Below the pieces are notes generated by a model. The model was not told the DNA's origin, ran no database searches, and worked only from the letters and a program-made list of their open reading frames with translations. Position numbers and translations under genes: made by a program. A stretch of DNA of 37,907 nucleotides from contig CANQJL010000024.1 of assembly GCA_947624245.1 (NCBI GenBank), positions 1 through 37,907 on the forward strand. Reading direction: 5' to 3'. Positions 14,105 through 23,914 of the stretch are shown piece by piece; the first letter of the stretch is position 1, and each line of letters begins with the position of its first letter. The DNA comes from an uncultured Acetatifactor sp. (GTDB lineage: Bacteria; Bacillota; Clostridia; Lachnospirales; Lachnospiraceae).

Positions 14105-15172
14105 ATGTCCATCAAAAGCCTTATTATCAATCCGGGTTCCACGTCCACCAAGATCGGTGTATTCGAGGACGAGACCCTGTTATTCGAGGAGACCCTGAGA
14201 CATTCCACCGAGGAGATCGGAAAATATGCGTCCATCGTGGATCAGAAGGATTTCCGCAAGAAGATCATTACCGATCTGCTGGCGGAGAGAGAGTTCGATT
14301 TAAAGGACCTGAACGTGGTAGTTGGCCGCGGCGGTATGTTAAAGCCCATTCCCGGCGGCACCTACGCCGTTACCGATGAGCTGCTGAACGATCTGAAGAT
14401 CGGTGTGCAGGGTCAGCACGCCTCCAATCTGGGCGGCATTCTGGCCAGGGAGATTGCGGATTCCATCGGCGTTCCCTCTTACATCGTGGATCCCGTGGTG
14501 GTGGATGAGCTGATGCCCATCGCAAGGTATTCCGGCGTTCCCGAGCTGCCCCGCACCAGCGTGTTCCATGCGCTGAATCAGAAGGCGGTGGCAAAGAGAT
14601 ATGCGAAAGAGATCGGCAGGCCCTATGAGTCCCTGCGCCTGATCGTGGTACATATGGGCGGCGGAGTTTCCGTGGGCGCGCACCTTGAAGGCAAAGTGGT
14701 AGATGTGTTCAACGCGCTGGACGGCGACGGCGCTTTCTCCCCCGAGAGAGCGGGAGCGGTGCCCAGCGGCGCCCTGATCAGAATGTGCTTCTCCGGCAAG
14801 TATACCGAGAAGGAGGTCTACAGCAAGATCGTGGGCAAGGGCGGCTTCAACGCTTATCTTGGCACCAACGACATGCGCGAGGTCACAAGGCGTGCCGACG
14901 ACGGTGACGACAAGGCCGCCGAGGCAAAGGAGGCGTTCCTCCTGCAGGTGTCCAAGGACATCGGTTCCATGGCGTGTGTGCTGAACGGCAAAGTAGATCA
15001 GATTATCGTGACCGGCGGCATCGCATACGGTGCGGACGTGGTGGCTTCCCTGAAGGAGCGTGCCGGCTGGATCGCACCCTTCACCGTATACCCCGGCGAG
15101 GACGAGCTGCTGGCGCTGGCACAGGGCGCTCTGCGTGTCATGAACGGCGAGGAGCAGGCCTGCGTCTATTGA
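14105..15172 (+). CDS. buk: Butyrate kinase
   Basis: The product is 355 aa, full length for the acetokinase-family butyrate kinases. The N-terminal NPGSTSTK phosphate loop (about 9-16) and the [11 protein letters not shown] segment (about 183-193) mark the ASKHA fold. It transfers phosphate from butyryl-phosphate to ADP, giving ATP and butyrate. AAAGGAGAG precedes ATG 14105. It forms an operon with ptb and is followed by a 15-bp tandem repeat and a strong terminator. Confidence 0.94.
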   Translation: MSIKSLIINPGSTSTKIGVFEDETLLFEETLRHSTEEIGKYASIVDQKDFRKKIITDLLAEREFDLKDLNVVVGRGGMLKPIPGGTYAVTDELLNDLKIGVQGQHASNLGGILAREIADSIGVPSYIVDPVVVDELMPIARYSGVPELPRTSVFHALNQKAVAKRYAKEIGRPYESLRLIVVHMGGGVSVGAHLEGKVVDVFNALDGDGAFSPERAGAVPSGALIRMCFSGKYTEKEVYSKIVGKGGFNAYLGTNDMREVTRRADDGDDKAAEAKEAFLLQVSKDIGSMACVLNGKVDQIIVTGGIAYGADVVASLKERAGWIAPFTVYPGEDELLALAQGALRVMNGEEQACVY

Positions 15173-15201
15173 GGAGCCGACAGAAACGAATTGTGAGTAA
15201 A

Positions 15202-15307
15202 GACGGATAAAGATACGACGGAAAAAGATACGACGGACAAAGATACGACGGACAAAGATACGACGGATAAAGATACGACGGATAAAGATTAAGACGGACA
15301 AAGATAG
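15202..15307 (+). repeat. 15-bp tandem repeat, seven copies
   Basis: Units GACGGAYAAAGATAC begin at 15202, 15217, 15232, 15247, 15262, 15277 and 15293; one extra base precedes the last. Variation is limited to a few positions. The array lies between the buk stop and its terminator, so it would be transcribed into the 3' end of the ptb-buk message. One forward frame would read TTDKD repeats but lacks a start codon. Confidence 0.9.
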
Positions 15308-15320
15308 TGAATAGACAAGA

Positions 15321-15374
15321 ACTCCCCGGCATAAGGTGAACAGACATACCCCGAAAATGCAGGGGAGTTTTTTC
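15321..15374 (+). terminator. Rho-independent terminator of ptb-buk
   Basis: ACTCCCC-g-GCAT (15321-15332) pairs with ATGC-a-GGGGAGT (15357-15368), followed by TTTTTT. The loop is long, but the GC stem and T-run are convincing. Confidence 0.75.
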
Positions 15375-15432
15375 AGAAAAGGATTAAAGAAAAGGATTAA
15401 ATAGAAAGGGTCAAAAAGAAAGGATCAAAAGG

Positions 15433-16059
15433 ATGAGCAAGGTTTTACTGATCAGCGGCAGCCCGCGAAGCGGCGGCTGTACGTACACAGCGCTGTGTGA
15501 GGTGGCGGAGACGCTCCGGAAGAACGGCGTGGAGACGGAACTGATAGAGATCGGCGCCCAGCCGGTGGCAGGCTGTATTGCCTGCGGGAAATGCGCTGAG
15601 ACGGGGAGGTGCGTCTTTGATAACGATGCGGTGAACCGGATTGGGGAAAAGCTGGATGAATATGACGGTATCGTGGTGGGCTCTCCCGTGTACTACGCGG
15701 GTCCCAGCGGTCAGATCTGTGCTTTTCTGGACCGCCTGTTCTACAGCTATGGCGGACGCATGGCGGGCAAGGTCGGGGCGGCCGTGGTATCCTGCAGAAG
15801 AGGCGGCGCCAGCGCCGCGTTCGACCGGCTGAACAAATATTTCCAGATATCCAATATGGTGGTGGCTTCCTCACAGTATTGGAATCAGGTACACGGAAAT
15901 ACGCCTGACGAGGTGCGTCGGGACGAGGAAGGTCTGCAGACCATGCGCACCCTCGGACAGAACATAGCATGGCTGATCAAGAGTATTGAGGCGGGGCGCA
16001 GCGCAGGTATTCCCTTTCCCGAATACGAGCCCAGGAGGGGAACCAATTTTATCCGATGA
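15433..16059 (+). CDS. Flavodoxin-family / iron-sulfur flavoprotein-like oxidoreductase
   Basis: The product is 208 aa, an NADPH-dependent FMN reductase/flavodoxin fold starting with SGSPRSGG (8-15, FMN phosphate loop) and containing GSPVYYAGPSG (about 78-88). C48-x2-C51-x2-C54-x5-C60 is a compact cysteine motif of the type that binds a 4Fe-4S cluster in iron-sulfur flavoproteins. It may be an electron-transfer or reductive detoxification enzyme; the substrate is unknown. AGAAAGGA lies 8 bases before ATG 15433. The next gene begins 78 bases downstream and may be co-transcribed. Confidence 0.82.
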   Translation: MSKVLLISGSPRSGGCTYTALCEVAETLRKNGVETELIEIGAQPVAGCIACGKCAETGRCVFDNDAVNRIGEKLDEYDGIVVGSPVYYAGPSGQICAFLDRLFYSYGGRMAGKVGAAVVSCRRGGASAAFDRLNKYFQISNMVVASSQYWNQVHGNTPDEVRRDEEGLQTMRTLGQNIAWLIKSIEAGRSAGIPFPEYEPRRGTNFIR

Positions 16060-16137
16060 TCTGTGGGAAGCGTTCGTAGGAGAGCGGGCCCTTTGCACAA
16101 AAAGGCAGAGGGAGATACATTGCGGCAGGAGGAGAAT

Positions 16138-17655
16138 ATGTACAGAGACGGCAAGATATACATGGGGCTGGCTGACGGCCAGCAGGTATTTATGGAACTG
16201 AATATGAGTAACCGCCACGGACTGATCGCGGGAGCCAGCGGAACCGGCAAGACCGTCACCATGAAAGCGATGGCGGAATCCTTTTCCGATGCGGGCGTCC
16301 CCGTATTTCTCTGTGACGTAAAGGGCGACGTGTCGGGTCTGGCATCTGCCGGAGAACCGTCCGAAGGTATGGAGGAGCGCATCGATAAGTTCGGCGTCAG
16401 GGACAGCTTTCAGTATAAGTCCTATCCCGTCTGCTTCTGGGACATCTATCAGGAGAACGGACATTCCGTGCGCGCAACGGTCTCTGATATAGGACCGGAT
16501 CTGTTGTCCCGCATCCTGGGGCTGACGGAGGCGCAGGAGGGCGTGCTGAACATTATATTTAAAATCGCGGACGACAAGGGCCTGATCCTGATCGATCTAA
16601 AGGATCTGCGGGCGATCCTTAACTATGTCTCCGAGCACAGGGAGGAGTATATCAGTGCCTACGGCAATATCACGACCCAGTCCGTGGGCGGCATTCTGCG
16701 GGCGCTGCTGCCTCTGGAAAGCCAGGGGGGCGATCTGTTCTTCGGCGAGCCGGATTTGGATATCTTTGACTGGATCCGCACCGACGGAAACGGCCGCGGC
16801 ATGATCAATATTCTCGACAGCGTGAAGCTGGTTCAGAATCCCACCCTCTATGCCAGCTTTCTGCTGTGGATGATGGCGGAGCTGTTCGAGCGTCTGCCGG
16901 AGGCGGGCGATCTGGAGAAGCCTAAGCTGGTGTTCTTCTTTGACGAGGCGCACATGCTTTTTGCGGACGCCCCGAAAGTGCTGGTGCAGAAGATCGAGCA
17001 GGTGGTAAAGCTGATCCGCTCCAAGGGCGTGGGCATCTATTTCGTGACCCAGAGCCCCGGCGATATCCCTGACAGCGTCTTGGCGCAGCTCAGCAATCGG
17101 GTGCAGCACGCGCTCAGAGCGTACACTCCCGCCGAGCAGAAAGTGGTCCGTGCGGCGGCGCAGTCTTTTCGGGCCAATCCGGCGTTCAAGACGGAGGATG
17201 TGATCATGGAGCTGGGCGTAGGCCATGCCCTGACTTCCTTCCTAGATGAGAACGGCGTTCCCTCCATAGTCCGGCAGACGGCGATCATCTGTCCCCAGAG
17301 CCTGATGGGCGCGGTAGATGAGAGCACTCGCCGCAGTGTGATGGCGGGAGACGGCATGGGAAAATACGATCAGTCGGTGGACAATGAGTCCGCTTATGAA
17401 ATGCTGAACGATCAGAAGGAATTGGAGCAGCAGCAGAAGGCTCTGGAGGAGGAGCGGCTCAAACTGGAGAAGGAAAAGGAAGAATTCGAGAAGCAGAAAG
17501 AAAAGGAGCTTGCCGCCATGCAAAAGCTCGCTGCCGCGGAGCAGAAAAAGAAGGAGCGGGCGCAGGAGCGGAGAAAGAGCCAGATCGAGCGCTCCCTGAT
17601 CAGCACCGGAAGCCAGATTCTGAAGCGAGGAATCATGAATACCTTATTCAAATAA
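16138..17655 (+). CDS. HerA-like / DUF853 family ATPase
   Basis: The product is 505 aa. Walker A GASGTGKT is at 32-39 and Walker B LVFFFDEA at 264-271, followed by the FtsK/HerA-type sensor region [10 protein letters not shown]. The rest matches the DUF853 family, whose E. coli member is YjgR. Residues about 420-490 are a strongly charged coiled coil rich in E, K and Q. The family is related to bipolar helicases but its cellular task is not established. I chose ATG 16138 because AGGAGGAG lies 4-5 bases upstream; the frame is open to 16063 but without a ribosome site. A strong terminator follows at 17687. Confidence 0.85.
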   Translation: MYRDGKIYMGLADGQQVFMELNMSNRHGLIAGASGTGKTVTMKAMAESFSDAGVPVFLCDVKGDVSGLASAGEPSEGMEERIDKFGVRDSFQYKSYPVCFWDIYQENGHSVRATVSDIGPDLLSRILGLTEAQEGVLNIIFKIADDKGLILIDLKDLRAILNYVSEHREEYISAYGNITTQSVGGILRALLPLESQGGDLFFGEPDLDIFDWIRTDGNGRGMINILDSVKLVQNPTLYASFLLWMMAELFERLPEAGDLEKPKLVFFFDEAHMLFADAPKVLVQKIEQVVKLIRSKGVGIYFVTQSPGDIPDSVLAQLSNRVQHALRAYTPAEQKVVRAAAQSFRANPAFKTEDVIMELGVGHALTSFLDENGVPSIVRQTAIICPQSLMGAVDESTRRSVMAGDGMGKYDQSVDNESAYEMLNDQKELEQQQKALEEERLKLEKEKEEFEKQKEKELAAMQKLAAAEQKKKERAQERRKSQIERSLISTGSQILKRGIMNTLFK

Positions 17656-17686
17656 AAAATCTGTAAGCAGAATCTGCAGCAGATGC

Positions 17687-17717
17687 AAAAAAATCCGATT
17701 GACAGTCGGATTTTTTT
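17687..17717 (+). terminator. Rho-independent terminator after the DUF853 gene
   Basis: AAAAAAATCCGA (17687-17698) pairs with TCGGATTTTTTT (17706-17717) across a 7-base loop; the stem runs into the T-run, and the A-run on the left would also allow function in reverse. Confidence 0.9.
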
Positions 17718-17725
17718 GTGCTATA

Positions 17726-17750
17726 AGTGTATTAATCCAATTAATACACT
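17726..17750. promoter_or_regulatory. YtrA-type GntR operator
   Basis: AGTGTATTAAT-CCA-ATTAATACACT is a perfect 11-bp dyad. It contains AGTGTA, 13 bases, TACACT, the pattern described for Bacillus subtilis YtrA. It lies 110 bases before the YtrA-like gene at 17860, where self-regulation is expected. That the protein binds here is inference. Confidence 0.75.
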
Positions 17751-17859
17751 AAATACATTATGCGCATATATTCAACAAGATAGGTCTGTATGATATATGT
17801 TTACCCATATATACGCGCGAAACTATATTTTCGATATCGAAAGGTCAAGAGGAGAGAGC

Positions 17860-18255
17860 ATGATTTTGTTGGATTATCGGGATAAACGTCCCCTCTATGA
17901 GCAGATGGTGGAAAAGCTGGAGCGTCTGATCGCCGGCGGCGGTCTGGAGCCGCTTACCAGAATGCCCAGCGTGCGCAGTCTGGCCATGGAGCTGTCCGTA
18001 AATCCCAACACCGTCCAGCGGGCCTACGCCCAGCTGGAGCAGGACGGTTATCTGTACACCGTCTCCGGACGGGGCAGCTTCGTCACGGCGGAGAGCGAGT
18101 GGAAGGAGAGCCGGCAGGCCAAAGCGCTGGAGCAGTGGCGGGAGATGACAAGGCAGGCATTGGAGGCGGGACTGCCGGAGGACAAAATGGCGGCAGAGCT
18201 GCATGAAATATACGGGGAGAGCGCGCGGCACGGCGGCGGGGAACAAGGCGTGTGA
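17860..18255 (+). CDS. GntR-family regulator, YtrA subfamily
   Basis: The product is 131 aa. A winged helix (about 8-75, with MPSVRSLAMELSVNPNTVQRAY as recognition region) is followed by only about 55 residues, the short C-terminal form of YtrA-type regulators, which usually repress ABC transporter operons. GAGGAGAG lies 4 bases before ATG 17860. Upstream in-frame codons to 17797 are discarded for lack of a ribosome site. It is first in an operon with the ABC ATPase (12 bases on) and a large permease. The dyad at 17726-17750 fits the known YtrA operator. Confidence 0.88.
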   Translation: MILLDYRDKRPLYEQMVEKLERLIAGGGLEPLTRMPSVRSLAMELSVNPNTVQRAYAQLEQDGYLYTVSGRGSFVTAESEWKESRQAKALEQWREMTRQALEAGLPEDKMAAELHEIYGESARHGGGEQGV

Positions 18256-18267
18256 ACGGAGGAGAGT

Positions 18268-19170
18268 ATGATAGAATTTGAAAATGTGAGCAAATCGTTT
18301 GAGAAAGTAAAGGCCATAGACAATATTACGGCAAAGATAGAGGAAGGCCATGTGTTCGGTCTGATCGGAACCAACGGCGCGGGGAAATCCACTCTGCTGC
18401 GCCTTGCCTGCGGGGTGCTTCGCCCCGATTCGGGCAGGATCAGGGTGGACGGGCGGGAAGTTTACGACGATCCCGCCGCAAAAGCTGAAATCTTCTATAT
18501 TTCCGACAGCCAGTATTTTTTCCGCAGCGGTACGCCGACGGATATGATGAAATTTTATTCCGCCTGCTATCCTGATTTTGACAGAGACAAGTGGCAGGAT
18601 CTGATGGAGAAATTTCAGCTGGACCAAAACCGTAAGATCAACACCTTTTCCAAGGGAATGAAGAAGCAGCTTTCCGTAATCTGCGGGATCAGCGCCAACA
18701 CAAAGTACCTGCTCTGTGACGAGACCTTTGACGGCTTGGACCCCGTCATGAGGCGGGCCGTAAAGACTGTTTTCATCGGAGAGATAGAGAAGCGGGGACT
18801 GACCCCTGTGATCGCATCTCACAATCTGCGGGAGCTGGAGGATATCTGCGAGTATGTGGGTCTGCTGCACAAGGGCGGGATTCTCTTTGAGCGGGATCTG
18901 GATGAGATGAAGCTGAATCTCCACAAGATACAGTGTGTGTTCAAAGAGGAGACCATGCTGCAGAAGATTGGGGAGGATCTGGAGATACTGAGCATAGAGA
19001 ACCGCGGCAACCTCTATACCTTTACCGCTCGGGGAAAGAGGGAGGACCTGGAGCGGTATCTGGAACGGTTGAATCCCGTGTTCTATGAACTGCTTCCCCT
19101 GTCTCTGGAGGAAATCTTTATCAGCGAAACGGAGGTGAAGGGCTATGACGTCAAAGCGCTTATTTTTTAA
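18268..19170 (+). CDS. ABC transporter ATP-binding protein (YtrB-like)
   Basis: The product is 300 aa. Walker A GTNGAGKS is at 34-41, signature FSKGMKKQ at 127-134, Walker B LLCDE at 148-152 and the switch histidine in ASHNLREL (about 184). The Walker B region reads CDETFDGLDP instead of the usual LDEPTxGLDP, a variant seen in this operon type; the catalytic Glu is kept. A C-terminal extension of about 80 residues follows. It is in an operon with the GntR gene before it and the permease after it, which it overlaps by 26 bases. The substrate is unknown; cell-envelope-active compounds are usual inducers of such operons. Confidence 0.87.
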   Translation: MIEFENVSKSFEKVKAIDNITAKIEEGHVFGLIGTNGAGKSTLLRLACGVLRPDSGRIRVDGREVYDDPAAKAEIFYISDSQYFFRSGTPTDMMKFYSACYPDFDRDKWQDLMEKFQLDQNRKINTFSKGMKKQLSVICGISANTKYLLCDETFDGLDPVMRRAVKTVFIGEIEKRGLTPVIASHNLRELEDICEYVGLLHKGGILFERDLDEMKLNLHKIQCVFKEETMLQKIGEDLEILSIENRGNLYTFTARGKREDLERYLERLNPVFYELLPLSLEEIFISETEVKGYDVKALIF

Positions 19171-21208
19171 TATCATGAGGGAAGACATGCGGCACAGGCT
19201 GTGGATGATCGCATTATCCTGTCTGGTAAGCTTTCTGATGCTTCCGGTATCGTGGCTGGTGCTCATAAGCACGAACAGCGGCGTGGTGGACCTGATGGAA
19301 TGGGAGCAGGCCAAGGACTTTTTCAGCCAATATTTTGTCCTGGTAGGCACCTGCTTTACCATAGTGGGGGCTTTGATCGTCGGCACCTGCGGCTTTCGTT
19401 TCGTGTTCCATAAGGAAATGACGGATCTGTACCACAGTATTCCCGTCAGACGGCGAACCTTGTTCCTGGTATGCTATCTGGACGGATTGCTGATCTGGTT
19501 CGTTCCTCTTGCACTGAATCTTGCCGTGACCCTGCTGATGGCTGCAAGGTCGCTGATGCGCTGGTTCGGAGCGGCTCAGATGTGGGCCGTCCTTCGCAGC
19601 GCTGGTCTGACCCTGGCGCTTTTGATTCTGGTCTTTATGGTGTTCTATCATCTGGTACTGACAGCGGTCATGCTGAGCGGCAATCCGCTGAACACGTTCG
19701 TGACCATGATAATGCTGGGGTTTGGCGAGATCGTCATATATCTTCTCTGCATGTTGTTCGCCGAATTTTACCTGGAGACCTGCTGCTGGTCGGACATTCA
19801 TCGGGCGGCTGTCTATGCGTCGCCGCCGGTCAGCGCGGTGTACCTTATGATAAGCTTGGGGGATTATCTCTACAGAAGCGGTCTTAATCCGTCCTTTGCG
19901 GAGCTGGCGGGTTCTGTCCTTGCCAATGCGGTCATGGCGGCGGTTTTGTGGCTGGCGGCATACGGTCTGTATGTGAGACGGCCCTCCGAGCTGGCGCATC
20001 AGGGCGTCAGGAACAAGGTCATGAATCCGCTGATGAAGCTGGCGGGCGGTATCATCGCCGGTCTGGCAGGGTGGCTGTTCTTTTACGGCATTACCGTGAC
20101 CTCCGATTTTGCTCCGGCGTGGGGCGTGTTCGGAGCGCTGCTGTTCGGCGTCGTGATTTTCGGCGTGATGGATATTTGTTTCAGCATGGACTTCAAGGCG
20201 TTCTTCGCCCATAAGCGGCAGATGCTTGCGGCAGTGGCGGCGTCCTTGCTGATTGCCTTTGCCTTTTACGGGGATTGGTTCGGGTACGATCATTATCTGC
20301 CAGGTAAAAATGAGGTGGAGGAAATAGCGATCTATGACAGAACGGCGTCCATGGCTATGGGTACTACCTATACGAGCCGATCCGTGCTGGCCTCCATGCA
20401 TCTTCGGGACACGGATGCGGCATACGCCTTTTTGGAGAGAATGGCGGCTTCGGGAGAAAGCGGCAAAGGGGATATCGGCAGTCTGTGGTATGTGGAGAAC
20501 GAGCAGGAGACATTGGAGCGGGGCGAGACGGTACGGGTCCGCGTCACCTTAAAGAGCGGCAGGACGTATTACAGGGAATATTATGTGGCAAGCAAGGATA
20601 AAGATGTGGCATGGCCGCTGTACAGCAGTCGGGAGTATCTGGAAAACAGTTACCTGCTTCCGAGCGATTCGGTACAGTACGGCGGGATTTCCATTGCCCG
20701 TGCGGATCGGGCGGCTTCCGATATGCAGGCGAATCCGGAACAGATCGCGGAGCTGGCGGAAGCCTATAATCAAGACGTTCTGGAAGATCCCGGCGTGGTG
20801 CTGACGGGGCAGGAAAGAGCTTTGGTGAGAATAAAATTTCAGCTGAACGAAAAAAATTATTTCGTATTGGTCTACGATACCATGGAGCGCACCAAAGAGA
20901 CATTGAAACAGATGGGATACGGAGATTGGCTGCAGGGCGTCGCGCCGGAAAGGATAGAAAGGATGCGTTTGTTCCGGACTGTCGCCACCCGAAACGATTC
21001 CCCGCAGGAGGTCGTCATAACGGACAAAGAGGTGATTCGGGAACTTGCGGGCCGGTTGGGCTATGTGCCCTGGGACGATCATGCGGGAGGCGTCTTCAGG
21101 GAGAAGGCGGTGGACATCTGGGTGGACGACACGGACGGAGAAACATACCGCTACCAAATTCCCCTGTCAATGCTGCCGGAAGAATACAGGTCCGAAGATA
21201 TTTCATAA
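19145..21208 (+). CDS. Large ABC transporter permease (DUF6449-like C-terminus)
   Basis: The product is 687 aa. The first 390 residues hold about ten to eleven membrane segments. The remaining 300 residues form a soluble, probably extracytoplasmic domain (from about 395, NEVEEIAIYDRTASM onward) of the kind found in GntR-linked ABC permeases. GGAGGTGA lies 7 bases before ATG 19145. It overlaps the ATPase gene, showing they are one unit. The substrate is unknown. The large C-terminal domain may bind the extracellular signal. Confidence 0.78.
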   Translation: MTSKRLFFNIMREDMRHRLWMIALSCLVSFLMLPVSWLVLISTNSGVVDLMEWEQAKDFFSQYFVLVGTCFTIVGALIVGTCGFRFVFHKEMTDLYHSIPVRRRTLFLVCYLDGLLIWFVPLALNLAVTLLMAARSLMRWFGAAQMWAVLRSAGLTLALLILVFMVFYHLVLTAVMLSGNPLNTFVTMIMLGFGEIVIYLLCMLFAEFYLETCCWSDIHRAAVYASPPVSAVYLMISLGDYLYRSGLNPSFAELAGSVLANAVMAAVLWLAAYGLYVRRPSELAHQGVRNKVMNPLMKLAGGIIAGLAGWLFFYGITVTSDFAPAWGVFGALLFGVVIFGVMDICFSMDFKAFFAHKRQMLAAVAASLLIAFAFYGDWFGYDHYLPGKNEVEEIAIYDRTASMAMGTTYTSRSVLASMHLRDTDAAYAFLERMAASGESGKGDIGSLWYVENEQETLERGETVRVRVTLKSGRTYYREYYVASKDKDVAWPLYSSREYLENSYLLPSDSVQYGGISIARADRAASDMQANPEQIAELAEAYNQDVLEDPGVVLTGQERALVRIKFQLNEKNYFVLVYDTMERTKETLKQMGYGDWLQGVAPERIERMRLFRTVATRNDSPQEVVITDKEVIRELAGRLGYVPWDDHAGGVFREKAVDIWVDDTDGETYRYQIPLSMLPEEYRSEDIS

Positions 21209-21237
21209 AATGTTAATGCCTTCCCGGGATTGAGGTG

Positions 21238-21266
21238 TTGAATCTGCAGGTCAAATCTGTTACAAT
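21238..21266 (+). promoter_or_regulatory. secA promoter
   Basis: TTGAAT (21238-21243), a 17-base spacer and TACAAT (21261-21266) form a good sigma-A promoter, 56 bases before the GTG start. Confidence 0.75.
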
Positions 21267-21322
21267 AGAACGTGGGTTTTTATAACAGAGCACCTGCGGG
21301 CTGCGGAAAGGTATGGAAACAC

Positions 21323-23893
21323 GTGAAAATAGTAGATAAGATATTTGGCACGCACAGTGAGAGGGAATTGCGGCGGATCGAGCCGATCGTGGAGAAGATC
21401 GAGGAGCTGCGTCCTGCCATGCAGGCTCTCTCCGACGAGGAGCTGCGCGCCAAGACTGACGAATACAAGAAGCGTCTTTCGGACGGAGAGACATTGGACG
21501 ATCTGCTGCCGGAGGCATTTGCCACGGTGCGGGAGGCTGCAAAGAGAGTGCTTGATATGGAGCACTACAGAGTCCAGCTTGTGGGCGGCATTATCCTGCA
21601 TCAGGGCCGTATCGCGGAGATGCGTACCGGTGAGGGTAAGACGCTGGTGTCCACTCTGCCCGCATATCTGAACGCCTTGGAAGGCAAGGGCGTTCATATC
21701 GTTACGGTAAACGATTATCTGGCGAAGCGTGACGCCGAGTGGATGGGGCAGGTGCATGAGTTCCTGGGACTTACGGTGGGCGTGGTCCTGAACAGCATGA
21801 CCAGCGAGGAGCGCCAGAAGGCGTATAACTGTGATATCACCTATGTGACCAACAATGAGCTGGGCTTCGACTACCTGCGGGACAACATGGTCATCTACAA
21901 GGAGCAGCTCGTGCTGCGCGGTCTGCATTACGCCATCATCGACGAGGTGGACTCCGTGCTCATCGACGAGGCGCGGACGCCTCTGATCATTTCCGGTCAG
22001 AGTGGCAAATCCACCGCTCTCTATGAGATGTGCGACCTGCTGGCGCGCCAGATGCAGCGGGGCGACGATATGCACGACCTGACCAAGATGGACGCCATCA
22101 TGGGCGTGGTTCAGGAGGAGACGGGAGACTTTATCGTAAATGAGAAGGACAAAGTCATCAACCTGACCGAGGCCGGCGTCAAGAAGGTGGAGCGGTTCTT
22201 CCACATCGACAACTTTGCGGATCCCGAGAATCTGGAGATACAGCACAACATCATTCTGGCTCTGAGGGCTCACAATCTGATGTTTCGGGATCAGGATTAT
22301 GTGGTGAAGGACGATCAGGTGCTGATCGTGGACGAATTTACCGGACGTATCATGCCGGGCCGCCGTTACTCGGACGGTCTCCATCAGGCGATCGAGGCAA
22401 AAGAGCATGTGAAGGTGAAGCGGGAGAGCAAGACGCTGGCCTCCATCACCTTCCAGAATTTCTTTAATCTGTTCGAGAAGAAGTGCGGCATGACCGGTAC
22501 CGCTCTCACGGAGGAGAAGGAGTTTCGGGAGATCTACGGCATGGACGTGGTGGAGATTCCCACCAATATGCCTGTGATCCGTAAGGACCTGCAGGACGCC
22601 GTCTACAAGACCAGAGCGGAGAAGCTTCATGCTATCGTGAATGCGGTGGAGGAGGCTCATGCCAAGGGACAGCCCGTGCTGGTAGGTACCATCACCATCG
22701 AAGCCAGTGAGGAACTGAGCAAGCTGCTTACAAAGCGGGGCATTCAGCACAAGGTGCTGAACGCAAAGTTCCATGAGCTGGAGGCGGAGATTGTGGCGGA
22801 CGCCGGCATTCACGGCGCGGTCACCATCGCTACCAATATGGCGGGCCGTGGTACGGATATCAAGCTGGACGAGGAGGCAAGGGCGGCCGGCGGCCTGAAG
22901 ATCATCGGCACCGAGCGTCATGAGTCCAGGCGTATCGACAATCAGCTGCGCGGACGTTCCGGCCGTCAGGGAGACCCCGGCGAGTCCAAGTTCTACATCT
23001 CTCTGGAGGACGATCTGATGCGCCTGTTCGGCTCCGAGAGACTGATCGGCATGTTCAATGCGCTGGGCGTGCCGGAGGGGCAGGAGATCGAGCACAAGGC
23101 TCTGACCAATGCCATCGAGAGCGCCCAGAAGAAGATAGAGAACAACAACTTCGGCATTCGTAAGAATCTGCTGGAGTATGACCGTGTGATGAGCGAGCAG
23201 AGAGAGATCATCTACGACGAGCGCCGCCGGGTGCTGGACGGCGAGAGCATGAGAGATTATGTGTACAAGATGATCACCGACATCACGGAGAACTGCGTGG
23301 ATATCAGTATCAACGACGATGCAGATGTGTCCGAGTGGAACTTCAACGAGCTGAATACCCTGCTGATTCCCACCATTCCTCTGCAGCCCGTGACTCCCGA
23401 GCGTGTAAAGACGCCCAAGAAGAACAGCCTGAAGCAGCAGCTGAAAGAGGAGGCCGTAAAGCTGTACGAGAGCAAGGAAGCGGAATTCCCCAATGCAGAG
23501 ACGATTAGGGAGCTGGAGCGCGTGATCCTCTTAAAGGCCATCGACAGAAAGTGGATGGATCATATCGACGATATGGAGCAGCTGCGTCAGGGTATCGGCC
23601 TGCAGGCATACGGCCAGAGAGATCCGCTGGTAGAGTACAAGATGAGCGGGTATACCATGTTCGATGAGATGACCCAGAACATCAAGGAGGAGACTGTCCG
23701 CATGCTGCTGCACATCAAGGTGGAGCAGAAGGTGGAGCGTGAGCAGGTGGCAAAGGTCACCGGCACCAACAAGGACGACACGGCGGTCAAAACGCCTATG
23801 AAGAAGGAAAACGCCAAGATATATCCCAACGATCCCTGCCCCTGCGGCAGCGGAAAGAAGTATAAGCAGTGCTGCGGGAGAAAGCAGGCTTAA
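21323..23893 (+). CDS. secA: Protein translocase ATPase SecA
   Basis: The product is 856 aa, full length. Walker A MRTGEGKT is near 100-107, the DEAD-like helicase segment [14 protein letters not shown] follows, and the second motor domain has GRGTDIKL and [10 protein letters not shown]. The C-terminal zinc motif [13 protein letters not shown], which contacts SecB or the ribosome/lipids, closes the protein. SecA drives secretory preproteins through SecYEG. I chose GTG 21323 because the protein then begins [12 protein letters not shown], as in relatives, with GGAAAGG about 12 bases upstream. The frame is open to 21272 but that start would sit at the promoter. Confidence 0.95.
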   Translation: MKIVDKIFGTHSERELRRIEPIVEKIEELRPAMQALSDEELRAKTDEYKKRLSDGETLDDLLPEAFATVREAAKRVLDMEHYRVQLVGGIILHQGRIAEMRTGEGKTLVSTLPAYLNALEGKGVHIVTVNDYLAKRDAEWMGQVHEFLGLTVGVVLNSMTSEERQKAYNCDITYVTNNELGFDYLRDNMVIYKEQLVLRGLHYAIIDEVDSVLIDEARTPLIISGQSGKSTALYEMCDLLARQMQRGDDMHDLTKMDAIMGVVQEETGDFIVNEKDKVINLTEAGVKKVERFFHIDNFADPENLEIQHNIILALRAHNLMFRDQDYVVKDDQVLIVDEFTGRIMPGRRYSDGLHQAIEAKEHVKVKRESKTLASITFQNFFNLFEKKCGMTGTALTEEKEFREIYGMDVVEIPTNMPVIRKDLQDAVYKTRAEKLHAIVNAVEEAHAKGQPVLVGTITIEASEELSKLLTKRGIQHKVLNAKFHELEAEIVADAGIHGAVTIATNMAGRGTDIKLDEEARAAGGLKIIGTERHESRRIDNQLRGRSGRQGDPGESKFYISLEDDLMRLFGSERLIGMFNALGVPEGQEIEHKALTNAIESAQKKIENNNFGIRKNLLEYDRVMSEQREIIYDERRRVLDGESMRDYVYKMITDITENCVDISINDDADVSEWNFNELNTLLIPTIPLQPVTPERVKTPKKNSLKQQLKEEAVKLYESKEAEFPNAETIRELERVILLKAIDRKWMDHIDDMEQLRQGIGLQAYGQRDPLVEYKMSGYTMFDEMTQNIKEETVRMLLHIKVEQKVEREQVAKVTGTNKDDTAVKTPMKKENAKIYPNDPCPCGSGKKYKQCCGRKQA

Positions 23894-23914
23894 GGCAGAG
23901 CGCCCATGCGGTTG

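Noticed and set aside
15202..15307. CRISPR-like array
   Set aside because: Units are 15 bases and directly adjacent with no spacers, and no cas genes are near; it is a simple tandem repeat.
15138..15347. Minus-strand frames reading YLYPS or RRIF repeats across the 15-bp array
   Set aside because: They are translations of the tandem repeat, with no start signal or protein-like flanks.
17760..17859. Promoter between the YtrA-type dyad and the GntR gene
   Set aside because: Several TATGAT/TATATG-like boxes occur, but none has a -35 partner at 16-18 bases.
21260..23095. 611-codon open frame on the minus strand opposite secA
   Set aside because: It mirrors the GC-rich codons of secA, has no ribosome site and no recognisable domain. 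Similar shadows opposite tex (29968-31791), the YtrB-like gene (17845-19386) and the permease (19214-20401) were left out for the same reason.
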